A stretch of DNA of 64,000 nt from Natronorubrum tibetense GA33 (GCF_000383975.1 NZ_KB913017.1:3572265-3636264), one strand, 5' to 3'; shown: positions 34,033 to 42,259, numbered from the stretch's first letter. Notes: generated from the letters alone by a model not told the origin. A program made the numbers and translations.

Positions 34033-35364
34033 TCAGGCTGGATCAAGGCGGACGATCCGGTCGTCGTCCTCGAGCGGAAACTCGTCGCCCGCTCGACCGT
34101 CTCGATTGGACGTGAGCAGGTAGAGCGAACCGTCAGGACCGGGTTCGATGTGTCGAAGTCGACCGAACTCGCCCTCGAAGAGCGTGTGAGCCGTGGCTTC
34201 GAATCTATCGTCGAGCCAGTCGTCGTCGTAGTGGGTTCCGGTATCGTCGGTGACGGACGCGCCGTCGCCCTCCGCCACTCCCGGCGTCAGCGCTACGGCA
34301 TACAGCGCGTTCGACGCGAGTCCGGCGACGAAGACGTGGTTCGTCCACGCCTCGATCGTCTCGTCGTCGTAGAACGCGAGTCCGGACGGTGCCCACGTCG
34401 TCTGGGGGCCGGTGTTGATCACCGGCGGCGTCGCCTCGTCGTATTCGTCGTACCCGTCGTACTCCGGATCGTCGGGACCGCCGCGGACGAGATCCCAGCC
34501 GTAATTACCGCCGGGTCGGAGGAGCGACACCTCGTCTCGAGCGGCCGGGCCGTGTTCGGCGAGTACCGGCCTCCCCTGCGGGGTGAAGTCGATTCCCTGC
34601 GGGTTTCGGTGGCCGAGCGTATACGTCCGCGGGTCGCCATCGGTGCCCCAGTCGACGGGCTCGGAAACGGGGTCGCCATCGGGCGTCACTCGGAGCACTG
34701 CGCCGGCGCGGGAGCCGGGGTCCTGCGTGAGGGCGGGGTCCTCGGCGTCGCCCGTCAAAACCCAGAGATCGCCGTCGGGACCGAACGCGATCCGGCCACC
34801 GTTGTGGGTCGTCGCGCCCGGAATACCGTCGAGGACGGTCTCGAGTTCGTCGGTCTCCAGATCGTAGCGAACGACCCGGTTTTCGGTCCCGTCGTCGTCG
34901 ATAGTGTAGTAGACGAACAGCTCGGCGGCGTCCGGATAGTTGGGATGGACGGCGATTCCGAGCGTGCCACCCTCGCCGGGGGACGCCCGATCCGGGAGGT
35001 CCTCGCCCTCGAGGATCGTCTCGCCGTCGTCGGGACCGAGCGGGATTTCGTCGGTTTCGGCGAGTTCGTCCGCGTCGAACCGTCGCACGCCGCCGTCGCG
35101 CTCGGTGAGGAAGGCGTCGTCGTCCGCGAACGTGAGGTCCCACGGGATCTCGAGGTCGGCGACGACCGTCGTCGCGTCGACGTCGTCCTCGGTGGGCCTG
35201 GCGTCCGCCGGACGCCAGTCTGGTTCGGACCAGTCGTCGTCCGGTGTCGCTTCGGGCGTGGCGAGTTCCAGACCGTCGGAGTCGACACCCGTGAGACAGC
35301 CGGCCAGCGGGACGAGCGAGGTACCAGTTACCGCGAGCACGCGTCGCCGTGTCGGGGGCGTCAT
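34033..35364 (-). CDS. PQQ-dependent sugar dehydrogenase, Tat lipoprotein
   Basis: This 443-residue secreted protein begins with a Tat-type signal (TRRRVLAVTG) and a lipobox LAGC, so it should be anchored on the outside of the membrane. The rest is a six-bladed propeller of the glucose/sorbosone dehydrogenase type. Recognisable parts are IPWDLTFADDDAFLTERDGGVR, the GGTLGIAVHPNY segment, THNGGRIAFGPDG, and GHRNPQGI with the catalytic-region HRNPQ. Soluble PQQ enzymes of this family oxidise aldoses. The Asp/Glu-rich linker after the lipobox is typical of halophiles. ATG at MTPPTRRR was chosen to start the signal. Confidence 0.93.
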   Translation of the reverse strand: MTPPTRRRVLAVTGTSLVPLAGCLTGVDSDGLELATPEATPDDDWSEPDWRPADARPTEDDVDATTVVADLEIPWDLTFADDDAFLTERDGGVRRFDADELAETDEIPLGPDDGETILEGEDLPDRASPGEGGTLGIAVHPNYPDAAELFVYYTIDDDGTENRVVRYDLETDELETVLDGIPGATTHNGGRIAFGPDGDLWVLTGDAEDPALTQDPGSRAGAVLRVTPDGDPVSEPVDWGTDGDPRTYTLGHRNPQGIDFTPQGRPVLAEHGPAARDEVSLLRPGGNYGWDLVRGGPDDPEYDGYDEYDEATPPVINTGPQTTWAPSGLAFYDDETIEAWTNHVFVAGLASNALYAVALTPGVAEGDGASVTDDTGTHYDDDWLDDRFEATAHTLFEGEFGRLRHIEPGPDGSLYLLTSNRDGRAGDEFPLEDDDRIVRLDPA

Positions 35365-35410
35365 ACTCGACACGAGGGAGCCGAGACGTGTGAACCCTGT
35401 GGTAAATCGC

Positions 35411-35557
35411 CTCGGGGTCAAGTGGTTCGAGAGACGGCTTCTCTCGTCATCAAGCGAGACCTTCGGTCTCGCGGACATCGCGGAGCTTCGCTCCGCTCAG
35501 TCACGGAAGATCGAAGATCTTCCGAACGACCCCGAGGCTTTCGCGTGGACTCCCGTT
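35411..35557 (-). ncRNA. Candidate TnpB guide (omega) RNA scaffold region
   Basis: Directly after the tnpB stop lie four consecutive perfect hairpins with 3-5 base loops: 35505-35523, 35480-35496, 35454-35472 and 35428-35446 in transcript order. They are flanked by CTCGGGGTC inverted arms. TnpB proteins use an RNA from the element's right end, with the guide taken from flanking DNA. Sense-overlapping RNAs at tnpB 3' ends are known in Halobacterium. The position and dense stems fit this; the exact 3' end, and therefore the guide, cannot be fixed. Confidence 0.6.
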
Positions 35558-36775
35558 CTATGCCTCAGTAGAGGCAGGGGGTACGTACTCCCCGCTCACG
35601 TTCAGCGTCCCGCGATTCAAGCGCACATCTACGGGTGCGCCTCCATCGCCTGCGTTTTGCCTGCGACGGAGATACTGCAAACCGATATTCTTGGAAGCGT
35701 TGTAGTCGGCGTGGTTCTCATACCCGCACTGCTGACACTCGAACGATTCGACCGACCGATTGGCGTCGTGGGTAAACCCACACGTCGAGCAACGCTTTGA
35801 CGTGTTGCGCGGGTCAACCTGTACGGCCTCGATGCCATGTTCTTCGGCCTTGTATTCGACGTACTCGTAGAGGCGTCGGAACGCCCAGACGTGTTGCCAC
35901 GTAGCCTCGGGAATATTCTCCCGAATGTGGGTCAAGTCCTCGAACACGATATGCGAACAGTCGTTCTCGACGGCCTCCTCGATGATCTCGTTCGCCACCG
36001 TGTGCAGGTATATTTCGAAGCGCCCGTACTCTTTCTGTCCGACTAACTCGATATTCTCGTGGGCGTGGCGAGAACCACACTGTTGAAGCGAACCACGACG
36101 CTTCTCGTACTCTCGCCGCCAGTGGTTGAACTCATCTGCCGACCAGAATAGCCCTGTCGAAGCAACGGCAAGATTGTTCACGCCTAAATCCACCCCAAGG
36201 ACTGTTCTGTGCTTGGACTCGGATTCAGACGATTCCTCGTCCGCTTCGACTTTCCGCATCGAAGCGTGGAGATACCAGTCACCATCACGGTACTGTAAGT
36301 GGGCCATCCGAAACTCGAAATCCTCGTCGGAGACGTACTTTGTCGGCGGTATCTCCGAGTCGTCGGGGAGGATGTAGTCACACTCGACGCGCCCATCTAC
36401 GGTCGAAAGAGAAACGTGGTCCCGGTGGAAGGTCGCACTCCGCTTGTCGTAGACCGCGCTATCGGCAGAAAAGTGCGGCTGCGATGTGTTCTCACCACGT
36501 TTGAGCCGTTCGACTCCGCTTTTGATGGCTTCAACCGCCCTGCGAATCCCTTTCTGGACGAGATTCGCGGTCAGGTCGGTTTCGTCGCGGAGTTGGTCGT
36601 AGAGGGCACGTTCGGCTTTGGCTTTTGAGGTGACGTGGTATCCGTCGTCGTCGTGCCAGCACCACTCGCTTGCGGTGTTGGCGCAGTGTTTGAATTGCTC
36701 GACAGTCTCTCGAAGGGAGTCGTCTGCTCCTTCAGGAGTATCGAGCTTGATGACGGCGGTACGACGGTATTCCAC
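35558..36775 (-). CDS. tnpB: TnpB RNA-guided nuclease of an IS1341-type element
   Basis: This 405-residue protein has an N-terminal OrfB_IS605 region and a RuvC-like nuclease split over Asp196 in GVDLGVNNLAV, Glu279 in FEDLTHI and Asp357 in HADYNASKN. The zinc ribbon uses Cys329, 332, 347 and 350. All catalytic and metal residues are present and the frame is uninterrupted, so it looks active. The start is GTG, about 30 bases below a TATA-like CGTATAAGTA. TnpB cuts DNA at sites matched by the element's RNA, keeping the element in place after copying. Its codon use is less GC-rich than that of its neighbours, consistent with transfer. Confidence 0.95.
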   Translation of the reverse strand: MEYRRTAVIKLDTPEGADDSLRETVEQFKHCANTASEWCWHDDDGYHVTSKAKAERALYDQLRDETDLTANLVQKGIRRAVEAIKSGVERLKRGENTSQPHFSADSAVYDKRSATFHRDHVSLSTVDGRVECDYILPDDSEIPPTKYVSDEDFEFRMAHLQYRDGDWYLHASMRKVEADEESSESESKHRTVLGVDLGVNNLAVASTGLFWSADEFNHWRREYEKRRGSLQQCGSRHAHENIELVGQKEYGRFEIYLHTVANEIIEEAVENDCSHIVFEDLTHIRENIPEATWQHVWAFRRLYEYVEYKAEEHGIEAVQVDPRNTSKRCSTCGFTHDANRSVESFECQQCGYENHADYNASKNIGLQYLRRRQNAGDGGAPVDVRLNRGTLNVSGEYVPPASTEA

Positions 36776-36801
36776 TGTATTTTCACATATACAGCCTATG
36801 T

Positions 36802-36811
36802 TACTTATACG
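36802..36811 (-). promoter_or_regulatory. TATA-like box of tnpB
   Basis: CGTATAAGTA on the minus strand ends 27 bases before the tnpB GTG. The spacing fits a leaderless or very short 5' leader transcript, as is common in haloarchaea. Confidence 0.6.
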
Positions 36812-36954
36812 TTGGGGGGTCGGTCAGCCATTGTAACGTGGTTTGTCTCATCAAGTGTCGGCTTCCTCCCCGACCTCAAGGCTCGGGGCATCCGCCTCGT
36901 ACCGCCTGTGAACTCGAGTCGATCCAAACCGATACCGAGGAGTGCGAAAAGGGG

Positions 36955-37422
36955 TCAGTCCGCGGCCGTCGCGGGCGAGTCGCCCTCGGCGCGCGCCGAA
37001 CGCCAGTAGCCCTGGACGTACGCGCCGACGAACATCCCGGCGATCCCGTAGAGGATGAAAACGTTCCCGACGCCGAGGCTGGCGTAGGCCGCACCGGGAC
37101 AAATTCCCGAGAGTCCCCAGCCGACGCCGAAGATACCGCCGCCGATGACGACGTTTTTGTCGAGCGTCTTGAGTCGACGGCCGTAGATCGCCCCCGTCAA
37201 CGGTGCTTCGCTACGGAACTGCGTCACGCCGAAGAAGGTGATTCCGGTCACGACGGCCGCGCCGAACATGACGAACAGCAGCCCGAAGTCTTCGAACTGC
37301 AGGAAGTTCAGGACGACCTCTGGCTGGGCCATGTGACTGAACCCGAGTCCGAAGCCGAAGATCAGTCCGCCGACGAACACCAGCGGCAGGAACAGCGGGT
37401 GTTGCTCGTGTTCGGCTGCCAT
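36955..37422 (-). CDS. YeeE/YedE sulfur transport protein, C-terminal half
   Basis: This 155-residue protein has about four membrane helices and the motif WGLSGICPGAAYASLG near residue 103-118, whose cysteine matches the conserved YeeE/YedE sulfur-transfer site. Related TsuA proteins take up thiosulfate through stacked cysteines. Here the protein is split: the ATG directly follows the stop of the other half, with no gap, so both are made from one transcript and should assemble together. An acidic cytoplasmic tail ends the chain. Substrate is inferred from the family: thiosulfate or another reduced sulfur compound. Confidence 0.87.
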   Translation of the reverse strand: MAAEHEQHPLFLPLVFVGGLIFGFGLGFSHMAQPEVVLNFLQFEDFGLLFVMFGAAVVTGITFFGVTQFRSEAPLTGAIYGRRLKTLDKNVVIGGGIFGVGWGLSGICPGAAYASLGVGNVFILYGIAGMFVGAYVQGYWRSARAEGDSPATAAD

Positions 37423-37977
37423 CTACGGACTCACCCCTGTTGCTGCCACCAACTGAGCGACTCCGATCGCTACCAGCAGGAACGTTGCGACGCCGACGAA
37501 CGACGCGCCCGAGGCCGAGCCGACGCCACAGACACCGTGACCGGAAGTACAGCCCTTGCCGAGTCGTGTTCCGATACCGATGAGGATGCCGCCGAGGAAC
37601 AGCCGCCAGGGCTGGACCTCCGTTAGCCAGATCGTCACGCCACCCACTTCCCGGAGTTCGCCGGTGGCCGCACCCGGCTGGAGTCCGCTCGAGAGGAGCC
37701 CGGACTGGAAGGTCAGCGCGTAGACCGCCGCGCCGGCGACGATCCCCAGCGTGAAGACGACGCGCCAATCTCGCGACGCGTGATACCGGTCGAACCGGGC
37801 GAGACTCGAGCCGTAGGAGAGCGTCGACTCGAGGAACGTACTCGCGCCGGCGGGAATGCCGGTGCCGAGGTAGATCACGGCGACCCCGAGACCGACGAGC
37901 AGGCCGCCGATCACGTAGTGGCTGATCCCGTTGGGGAACAGCTCCGCGAACATGGCGACGATAAGCGTTGCAGTCAT
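37423..37977 (-). CDS. YeeE/YedE sulfur transport protein, N-terminal half
   Basis: This 184-residue membrane protein has about five helices and the conserved segment GTRLGKGCTSGHGVCGVG near residues 140-157 with two cysteines. It is the first half of a two-gene YeeE/YedE transporter; the second starts directly at its stop. The ILIGIGTR motif is the typical helix before the Cys loop. The family moves thiosulfate or sulfide-derived sulfur into cells. In many haloarchaea the pair lies near a persulfide dioxygenase or rhodanese gene, but none is visible here. The start ATG is preceded by no obvious Shine-Dalgarno. Confidence 0.87.
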   Translation of the reverse strand: MTATLIVAMFAELFPNGISHYVIGGLLVGLGVAVIYLGTGIPAGASTFLESTLSYGSSLARFDRYHASRDWRVVFTLGIVAGAAVYALTFQSGLLSSGLQPGAATGELREVGGVTIWLTEVQPWRLFLGGILIGIGTRLGKGCTSGHGVCGVGSASGASFVGVATFLLVAIGVAQLVAATGVSP

Positions 37978-38135
37978 CGTTCTTCGGAAGGGAGTGCTGG
38001 GGTATCAAAGCTACCGACGCGGGGAAAATTGTGCACATCTCGGAGCGTTCCGTGGGAAGCTCGAAGCGGTCGGCGGCTGGTTTCGTTCGAAGCGACCGAC
38101 GAGTTAGCGTCGTTCGAAACGGCCGGCGTCCGGGA

Positions 38136-38600
38136 TTAGCTCCCCTTCCCCCCGACCGGTAGTTTGGCGACCGAGAGCCAGAAATCCGTGTACACTTCGA
38201 TGGTGTCCATGAACTCCCCCGGCTCGACCGCCTTATGGAGACAGGCGTTGGCGTGTCTCTCGTAGGATCGGGCGACGTCGCCGTCGTCTTTCGAGCCGGT
38301 CAGGACGGTGACGGGAATGTGCTTGAGATCGGGATCGCCTTTCACCTTCGTCAGCACTGTCTCGCCGCTCGTCCGCGGAATGTTCCAGTCGAGTAACACC
38401 AGATCCGGTCTCGGCGCGGCCGCGTGATTGCCGCGCCGATAGAGGAAGTCCATCGCCTCGTCGCCGTCGGAGACGACGTGCAGCCGTTTTGGGTTCGGAC
38501 AGTCACGAAGCGCTTCCTCGACGAGCCGTGCATCTCCCGGGTTGTCCTCGATCAACAACAGCTCTGCTGGCCGCGTCGGATGCGAGGACGAGTCGCTCAT
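38136..38600 (-). CDS. Response regulator (stand-alone receiver, Rcp1-like)
   Basis: This 154-residue protein is a single receiver domain. The acidic pocket is Glu18-Asp19, the phosphoacceptor is Asp71 in LVLLDWNIPRTSG, and the switch residues are the Thr of VTVLTGSKD and the Lys in CLHKAVEP. It has the extended form of phytochrome-type regulators such as Rcp1, in which the residues DGDEAMDFLYRRGNH precede the third strand. No output domain is attached, so it signals by protein contact. No kinase is adjacent. ATG at MSDSSSHPTRP was chosen; the frame upstream is Cys/Arg-rich and not protein-like. Confidence 0.92.
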   Translation of the reverse strand: MSDSSSHPTRPAELLLIEDNPGDARLVEEALRDCPNPKRLHVVSDGDEAMDFLYRRGNHAAAPRPDLVLLDWNIPRTSGETVLTKVKGDPDLKHIPVTVLTGSKDDGDVARSYERHANACLHKAVEPGEFMDTIEVYTDFWLSVAKLPVGGKGS

Positions 38601-38841
38601 ACCCCGGCCATTCGATCCGACGACGGATGAAGGCACTGCCTGAACGCAGTGACTGTCTCCGATGCCGCACCGATCGTCGCCGCAACTGTTCACCGAGTAC
38701 GGAGCGTCGGATCGGAAAAATCGCACGCCCGTGCCGAGACGGTCGGTCCTTCGAGACGGGGCGTACGCAAGCAGTGGTGTAGTCCAAGGATTTTAGGTGT
38801 GCCACCTATGTCCGTGTGACCTGTGGGTGACGGTAGTAGAG

Positions 38842-39195
38842 ATGGATCAGCGGGATGCGTTTCGAGTGCTCGCAAGTGCAGACCGGCAGTTCGTGCTCCA
38901 CGAATTGGTCGACCGGGACAAATCGATATCCGTCGACGCGCTCTCGCAGGCGGTTGCCGCGCGACGACACCGCGTTCCGACCGAGGCGGTGAGCGACGCA
39001 CAGGCCGACCGAGCACAGGTCCGACTGGTCCACCTCCATTTCCCCCAGTTGATGGAACGGAACATCATCACCGTCGACTGGACCGACGACGAAGTCTCAC
39101 TGGCCGATACCGGGCACGTCGACGTGTTGCTCGAGGCCGCCGAGGAACTCGAGCCGTGGCCGCCGAACGATATGCCGGGGAAGTTCTCCTGGTAG
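38842..39195 (+). CDS. DUF7344-like small winged-helix protein
   Basis: This 117-residue protein has the DUF7344 pattern: DAFRVLASADRQFVLHELVD, a second helix pair ending VRLVHLHFPQLMERNIITVDW, and a short wing with VSLADTGHVDVLLEAAEEL. The conserved HLHFPQLMERNII recognition helix is close to that of other haloarchaeal regulators. The ATG giving MDQRDAF is used; a GTG five codons upstream is possible. It stands alone near a divergent response regulator gene, with which it may act. Function is inferred from the family. Confidence 0.8.
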   Translation: MDQRDAFRVLASADRQFVLHELVDRDKSISVDALSQAVAARRHRVPTEAVSDAQADRAQVRLVHLHFPQLMERNIITVDWTDDEVSLADTGHVDVLLEAAEELEPWPPNDMPGKFSW

Positions 39196-39244
39196 CCCCG
39201 ATATCGGTCGTCGATTCGGACAGATCTGCGAGAACGGAGAGAGC

Positions 39245-40042
39245 TCAGTCTGCGGCCGGTGACGGCGTCAGTACGTCGACCTTCTCCGCGGCGTAGCCGA
39301 AGACGTTTCGATAGCCGTTCGGTGACATGAGCACCGGATAGAACGGCTCCTGTGCGACCTGCGTATCGCCGTCGGCGGCCGCGAAGGGGTCGCCGGGCTC
39401 GACTTCGGCGAAGTTCTCGACGAAGACCTCGTAGGTGTCGGCTCGCTCCTTCCGAATGACATCGGTGAGCCGATAGACCGGCAGATCCCGGGCGACCGTA
39501 TCGCCGGGTAACGCGCCGACGGCCGTCAGGAACGCTCGCGTCAAACGATCGGCGTTTTGGGCGGCCGTCTCGGTGCCCTGCAGTCCGCACTCGACTTCGA
39601 TCGTGTCGACCTCGGAGAAGAGCCGTCCCTCCGCGAAGTTACTCGTCTCGACCATCGTAGCCACTGGGAGCTGTGGAACCAGTTCCGTCGCCGTCTCGCT
39701 GAGCTCGTTGACGATCGCGAACGGCTCGGCGTGGCTCTGCGTGGAGTGCATCGAGAACGACAGACAGCCCTCGAGCTCCTCGATGAGTTCGTGTGCGAGT
39801 CGGCCTTCGTGAGTCTTTGCGTGTGAATCGCCCGGGAATGCGCGGTTGAGATCCTCGTCGACGAACCGTACCTGTCGCTCGAGCGCCGCCTCGTTGACGA
39901 CGACGAGCTTGACGGGCCGTTCGACGGTCGGACGTTCGTCGAGCAGCCGTTTGACGGCGCGGACGCCACAAGGTTCGTCCCCGTGGACGCCCGCGACGAC
40001 GGCGATCTCCGGCGTTCCCGACCCGAGCTGTGCAACTCTCAT
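39245..40042 (-). CDS. M14-family zinc deacylase (AstE/aspartoacylase-like)
   Basis: This 265-residue enzyme fits the succinylglutamate desuccinylase/aspartoacylase group. The zinc ligands are His20 and Glu23 in GVHGDE and His99 in FSMHSTQSH, and the general base is the Glu of the TIEVECGLQG segment near 152. The RAFPGD segment near residue 67 is also conserved. It should hydrolyse an N-acyl amino acid or related amide in the cytoplasm; the substrate is not known. The C-terminal 60 residues form a small beta domain typical of this group. The start is an ATG near a short 5' leader. Confidence 0.9.
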   Translation of the reverse strand: MRVAQLGSGTPEIAVVAGVHGDEPCGVRAVKRLLDERPTVERPVKLVVVNEAALERQVRFVDEDLNRAFPGDSHAKTHEGRLAHELIEELEGCLSFSMHSTQSHAEPFAIVNELSETATELVPQLPVATMVETSNFAEGRLFSEVDTIEVECGLQGTETAAQNADRLTRAFLTAVGALPGDTVARDLPVYRLTDVIRKERADTYEVFVENFAEVEPGDPFAAADGDTQVAQEPFYPVLMSPNGYRNVFGYAAEKVDVLTPSPAAD

Positions 40043-40183
40043 TGTCCAGTAATTGGTCTCGGTGGCAAAAGGCGATTCGGTCTCTCACGCACGCGAGAAT
40101 TCAGCGAGGCGGACACGTCGCCGTTTGTCACGGTACGGTGTGGCATCGACGCGGCTGATCCGCTCACGAGTACCGTCGACCTG

Positions 40184-40675
40184 TCACTCCTCGAGCCCGT
40201 CGAGGTACTCGAAGTCGACCTCCCGAGCGGTCGGTCGCTCGCCGTCGATGGGAATTCGCCACTCGTCGATCCGGCTCGGTTCCTCGAGCGCGTTCGTCAG
40301 CGTCGTTCGGACCTCGAGGAGGTCCACGCCGTAGTAGTCTCGTGGAACGCCCTGGAGGTACTGGAGTGCGGTTCGAAAGAGCGACCGCATCCCGTCGTCG
40401 TCCGTGAAATCGGCGCGTTTGTACGTGCCGGCGGCGACCTGGACCATCCCGTGGAGGAACGCACTCTCCTCGGTGCCGCGGCCGTAGTTGTACCACTCGA
40501 GTTCGAAGCAGTCGTGGCTCTCGTGGTAGGCTCCGGCGTTGAACAGCCGGACGCCGTGGACGGTCGCCCGACGGAGCGTCGCGTGTTCCCAGCGGCCGTC
40601 GGCAGCGCGCCAGCCCGTCGGTGCGGTCCCTCCGGTCGGTGGGGGAACCGACGGGTCACTGGTGTGGTCGTCCAT
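40184..40675 (-). CDS. DUF309 family protein
   Basis: This 163-residue protein matches DUF309, a small helical family. Key segments are [23 protein letters not shown], with the His/Glu cluster typical of the family, and [20 protein letters not shown]. The N-terminal 25 residues are Pro/Thr-rich and probably disordered. An upstream GTG two codons earlier is possible, but the ATG is preferred. DUF309 has the look of a metal- or ligand-binding helical bundle; no function is established. It is divergent from a short zinc-ribbon gene with about 130 bases between. Confidence 0.87.
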   Translation of the reverse strand: MDDHTSDPSVPPPTGGTAPTGWRAADGRWEHATLRRATVHGVRLFNAGAYHESHDCFELEWYNYGRGTEESAFLHGMVQVAAGTYKRADFTDDDGMRSLFRTALQYLQGVPRDYYGVDLLEVRTTLTNALEEPSRIDEWRIPIDGERPTAREVDFEYLDGLEE

Positions 40676-40770
40676 ACACACCGTTGGCCGAGGCCGCGGG
40701 TAATTCCATCGCCACGAACCCTCAGCGACGTGTCGAACGCATATAATGTCGCCAGTGGAATAGCCAAGCG

Positions 40771-40777
40771 TTTATTT
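40771..40777 (+). promoter_or_regulatory. TATA-like box of small zinc-ribbon gene
   Basis: TTTATTT ends 25 bases before the ATG of the 42-residue zinc-ribbon gene, the spacing expected for a leaderless haloarchaeal transcript. Confidence 0.5.
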
Positions 40778-40802
40778 CGGTTTAATTCCTTCGCAGCGCT
40801 AG

Positions 40803-40931
40803 ATGAGATACCCTATCGGGAGTTGTCGGGACTGCGGGGAGCGTCTGTACGAGCACATCGAGGGCGATTACCAGTGTCTGAACTGTAACCGACGGTACGA
40901 ATCGACCGAGTTCGAAATGCGAGCAGCCTAA
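40803..40931 (+). CDS. 42-residue zinc-ribbon protein
   Basis: This short gene gives MRYPIGSCRDCGERLYEHI... and has two knuckles, CRDCG (Cys8/11) and CLNCN (Cys25/28), followed by RRYESTEFEMRAA. The spacing between pairs and the aromatic residues around them are right for a compact zinc ribbon. It is below usual length cut-offs and would be missed by most gene callers. Third-position GC is moderate but the TATA-like box 26 bases upstream and the complete zinc site support a real gene. Many haloarchaea have similarly short zinc-ribbon proteins of unknown role, possibly nucleic-acid binding. Confidence 0.7.
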   Translation: MRYPIGSCRDCGERLYEHIEGDYQCLNCNRRYESTEFEMRAA

Positions 40932-41311
40932 CCCCCCGACGCTGCCGAACCGGAGGATCGAACGAGCGATCAGCGATGGGAACGCGGTGGACAGCCGTCG
41001 AGGGCATCTTTTTGGCGTACCGGGAGACCGTATCGTCGACGATTTCGAGACGAACTGCACGAACGAGTCGGTACAGTGCCGAGCGCGCTCGCGGACGTGG
41101 TTGTTTCGCTCGAGGCGGCGAGTCCTCGAGTGACTCGGTCGATCGAGCCTCCAGTTACCACCGAGCGAATAAACGGATGTCAGTTACGGACAGCGTGCCG
41201 ACTGTAGTTTTGCTACCGAATACGTTCGCGTGCGAAACCAATATTAGTTATATTCTGGGCAAACAGGAACCTAAGGTGGTTATATGTGTGGTCGCGTGCG
41301 AATAGCATCGT
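40932..41311. other. Intergenic region upstream of the wtp operon
   Basis: This 380-base stretch has no convincing frame. Its second half (41220-41311) is AT-rich and holds the promoter and repeat motif of the tungstate operon. A plus-strand 109-codon frame at 40976-41305 is Arg/Ser-rich and is not accepted. Confidence 0.6.
41225..41302 (+). promoter_or_regulatory. wtp promoter with repeated TCGCGTGCGAA motif (candidate operator)
   Basis: The motif TTCGCGTGCGAA at 41225-41236 (an imperfect palindrome) recurs as TCGCGTGCGAA at 41292-41302. A TATA-like TTATAT (41280-41285) lies between the two copies, about 27 bases before the wtpA ATG, so the second copy covers the expected transcription start. 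A repressor bound there would block transcription. Identity of the regulator is unknown. Confidence 0.55.
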
Positions 41312-42259
41312 ATGAACACCGCTGGCGACCGCAGTGGACCCCGGGTGAGTCGCCGTTCGGTACTCGCGACGACCGGGTCACTCGCCGGTCTCGGTATCGC
41401 GGGCTGTCTCAGCGACACCTCTTCAGTACGAGTGCTGTCGGCCGGGAGCCTCGCTCACACCTTCGAGGACCACGTCGGGCCAGCGTTCAGGGAGGAAACC
41501 GGAACCGAGGTTCACGGCGAGTACTACGGTGCGAACGCGGTGATGCGGATGGTCGAAGACCGGACCAAACATCCCGACGTCGTCGTCAGCGCCGATGCGA
41601 CGCTGCTTCGGGACCGGTTATACGGGGAATTCACCGACTGGGACGTCGAATTCGCGACCAACAGTCTCGGGCTCGGATACAACGAGGACACCGAATTCGG
41701 AGAGCAACTCGAGGACGGCGAGCCGTGGTACGAACTGGCTCGAGAAACCGACGACGGTGACCTCGCCATCGGTGACCCGAACCTCGATCCGCTGGGGTAT
41801 CGCGCCGTGCAGGCGTTTTCGCTCGCAGCCGAGGAATACGGACTCGAGGGGTTTCGCGAGGCGATGCTCGAGAGGGTCTACGAGGAGCCAGAAGAGCCCC
41901 AGATCATGGCTGGGGTCGAAAGCGGTAGCCGCGCTGGTGCAATCATCTACCGAAATATGGCGGTCGATCACGACATGCCGTTCCTCGAGTTTCCGGCCGA
42001 GTACAACTTCGCGGAGCCGGAACTCGCCGACCGTTACGCAACGGTCGAGTTCACGACCGACGAGGAAGGGTACACCGCCGAGGGCCGCCCGATACTCTAC
42101 AACGCGACGGTCACCGACGACGCCGACGACCCCGACGCGGGCCACGAGGTCGTCCAGTTTCTGGTCAATAACCCGGGCCTGCTCGAGGAGGCGGGGCTGA
42201 CGGTCGGATCGAGCGTCCCCACCCCGAACGGTGCGGTTCCGGAGGCGGTCGACGTATGA
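41312..42259 (+). CDS. wtpA: Tungstate/molybdate ABC transporter, substrate-binding lipoprotein (WtpA-like)
   Basis: This 315-residue protein has a Tat signal (SRRSVLATTG near residues 13-22) and a lipobox with Cys32, so it is anchored outside the membrane. The mature part begins VRVLSAGSLAHTFEDHVGPAF, the anion-binding loop of ModA/WtpA-type proteins. The YYGANAVMRMVED and SRAGAIIYRNMAVDH segments are typical of the WtpA group, which binds tungstate and molybdate with an octahedral site. Its stop overlaps wtpB by ATGA. Whether tungstate or molybdate is preferred cannot be told. Confidence 0.9.
   Translation: MNTAGDRSGPRVSRRSVLATTGSLAGLGIAGCLSDTSSVRVLSAGSLAHTFEDHVGPAFREETGTEVHGEYYGANAVMRMVEDRTKHPDVVVSADATLLRDRLYGEFTDWDVEFATNSLGLGYNEDTEFGEQLEDGEPWYELARETDDGDLAIGDPNLDPLGYRAVQAFSLAAEEYGLEGFREAMLERVYEEPEEPQIMAGVESGSRAGAIIYRNMAVDHDMPFLEFPAEYNFAEPELADRYATVEFTTDEEGYTAEGRPILYNATVTDDADDPDAGHEVVQFLVNNPGLLEEAGLTVGSSVPTPNGAVPEAVDV

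Larger units (their letters stand above)
35411..36907 (-). mobile_element. IS1341-type (IS200/IS605 group) TnpB-only element
   Basis: The element consists of tnpB, a hairpin-rich region beyond its stop, and a hairpin upstream of its start (36868-36888, ccccga/tcgggg). The right side ends near an inverted repeat of CTCGGGGTC (35411-35419) and its complement (35528-35536). On the left side a TTCAC pentanucleotide (36908-36912, minus strand) directly precedes AGGCGGTACGAGG, compatible with IS605-type target specificity. No tnpA is seen, so it would depend on another element for movement. The exact ends are inferred. Confidence 0.7.

Noticed and set aside
35428-35523. Hairpin array after tnpB considered as a CRISPR array
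   Set aside because: The stems differ in sequence from one another, there are no constant repeats with variable spacers, and no cas gene is near.
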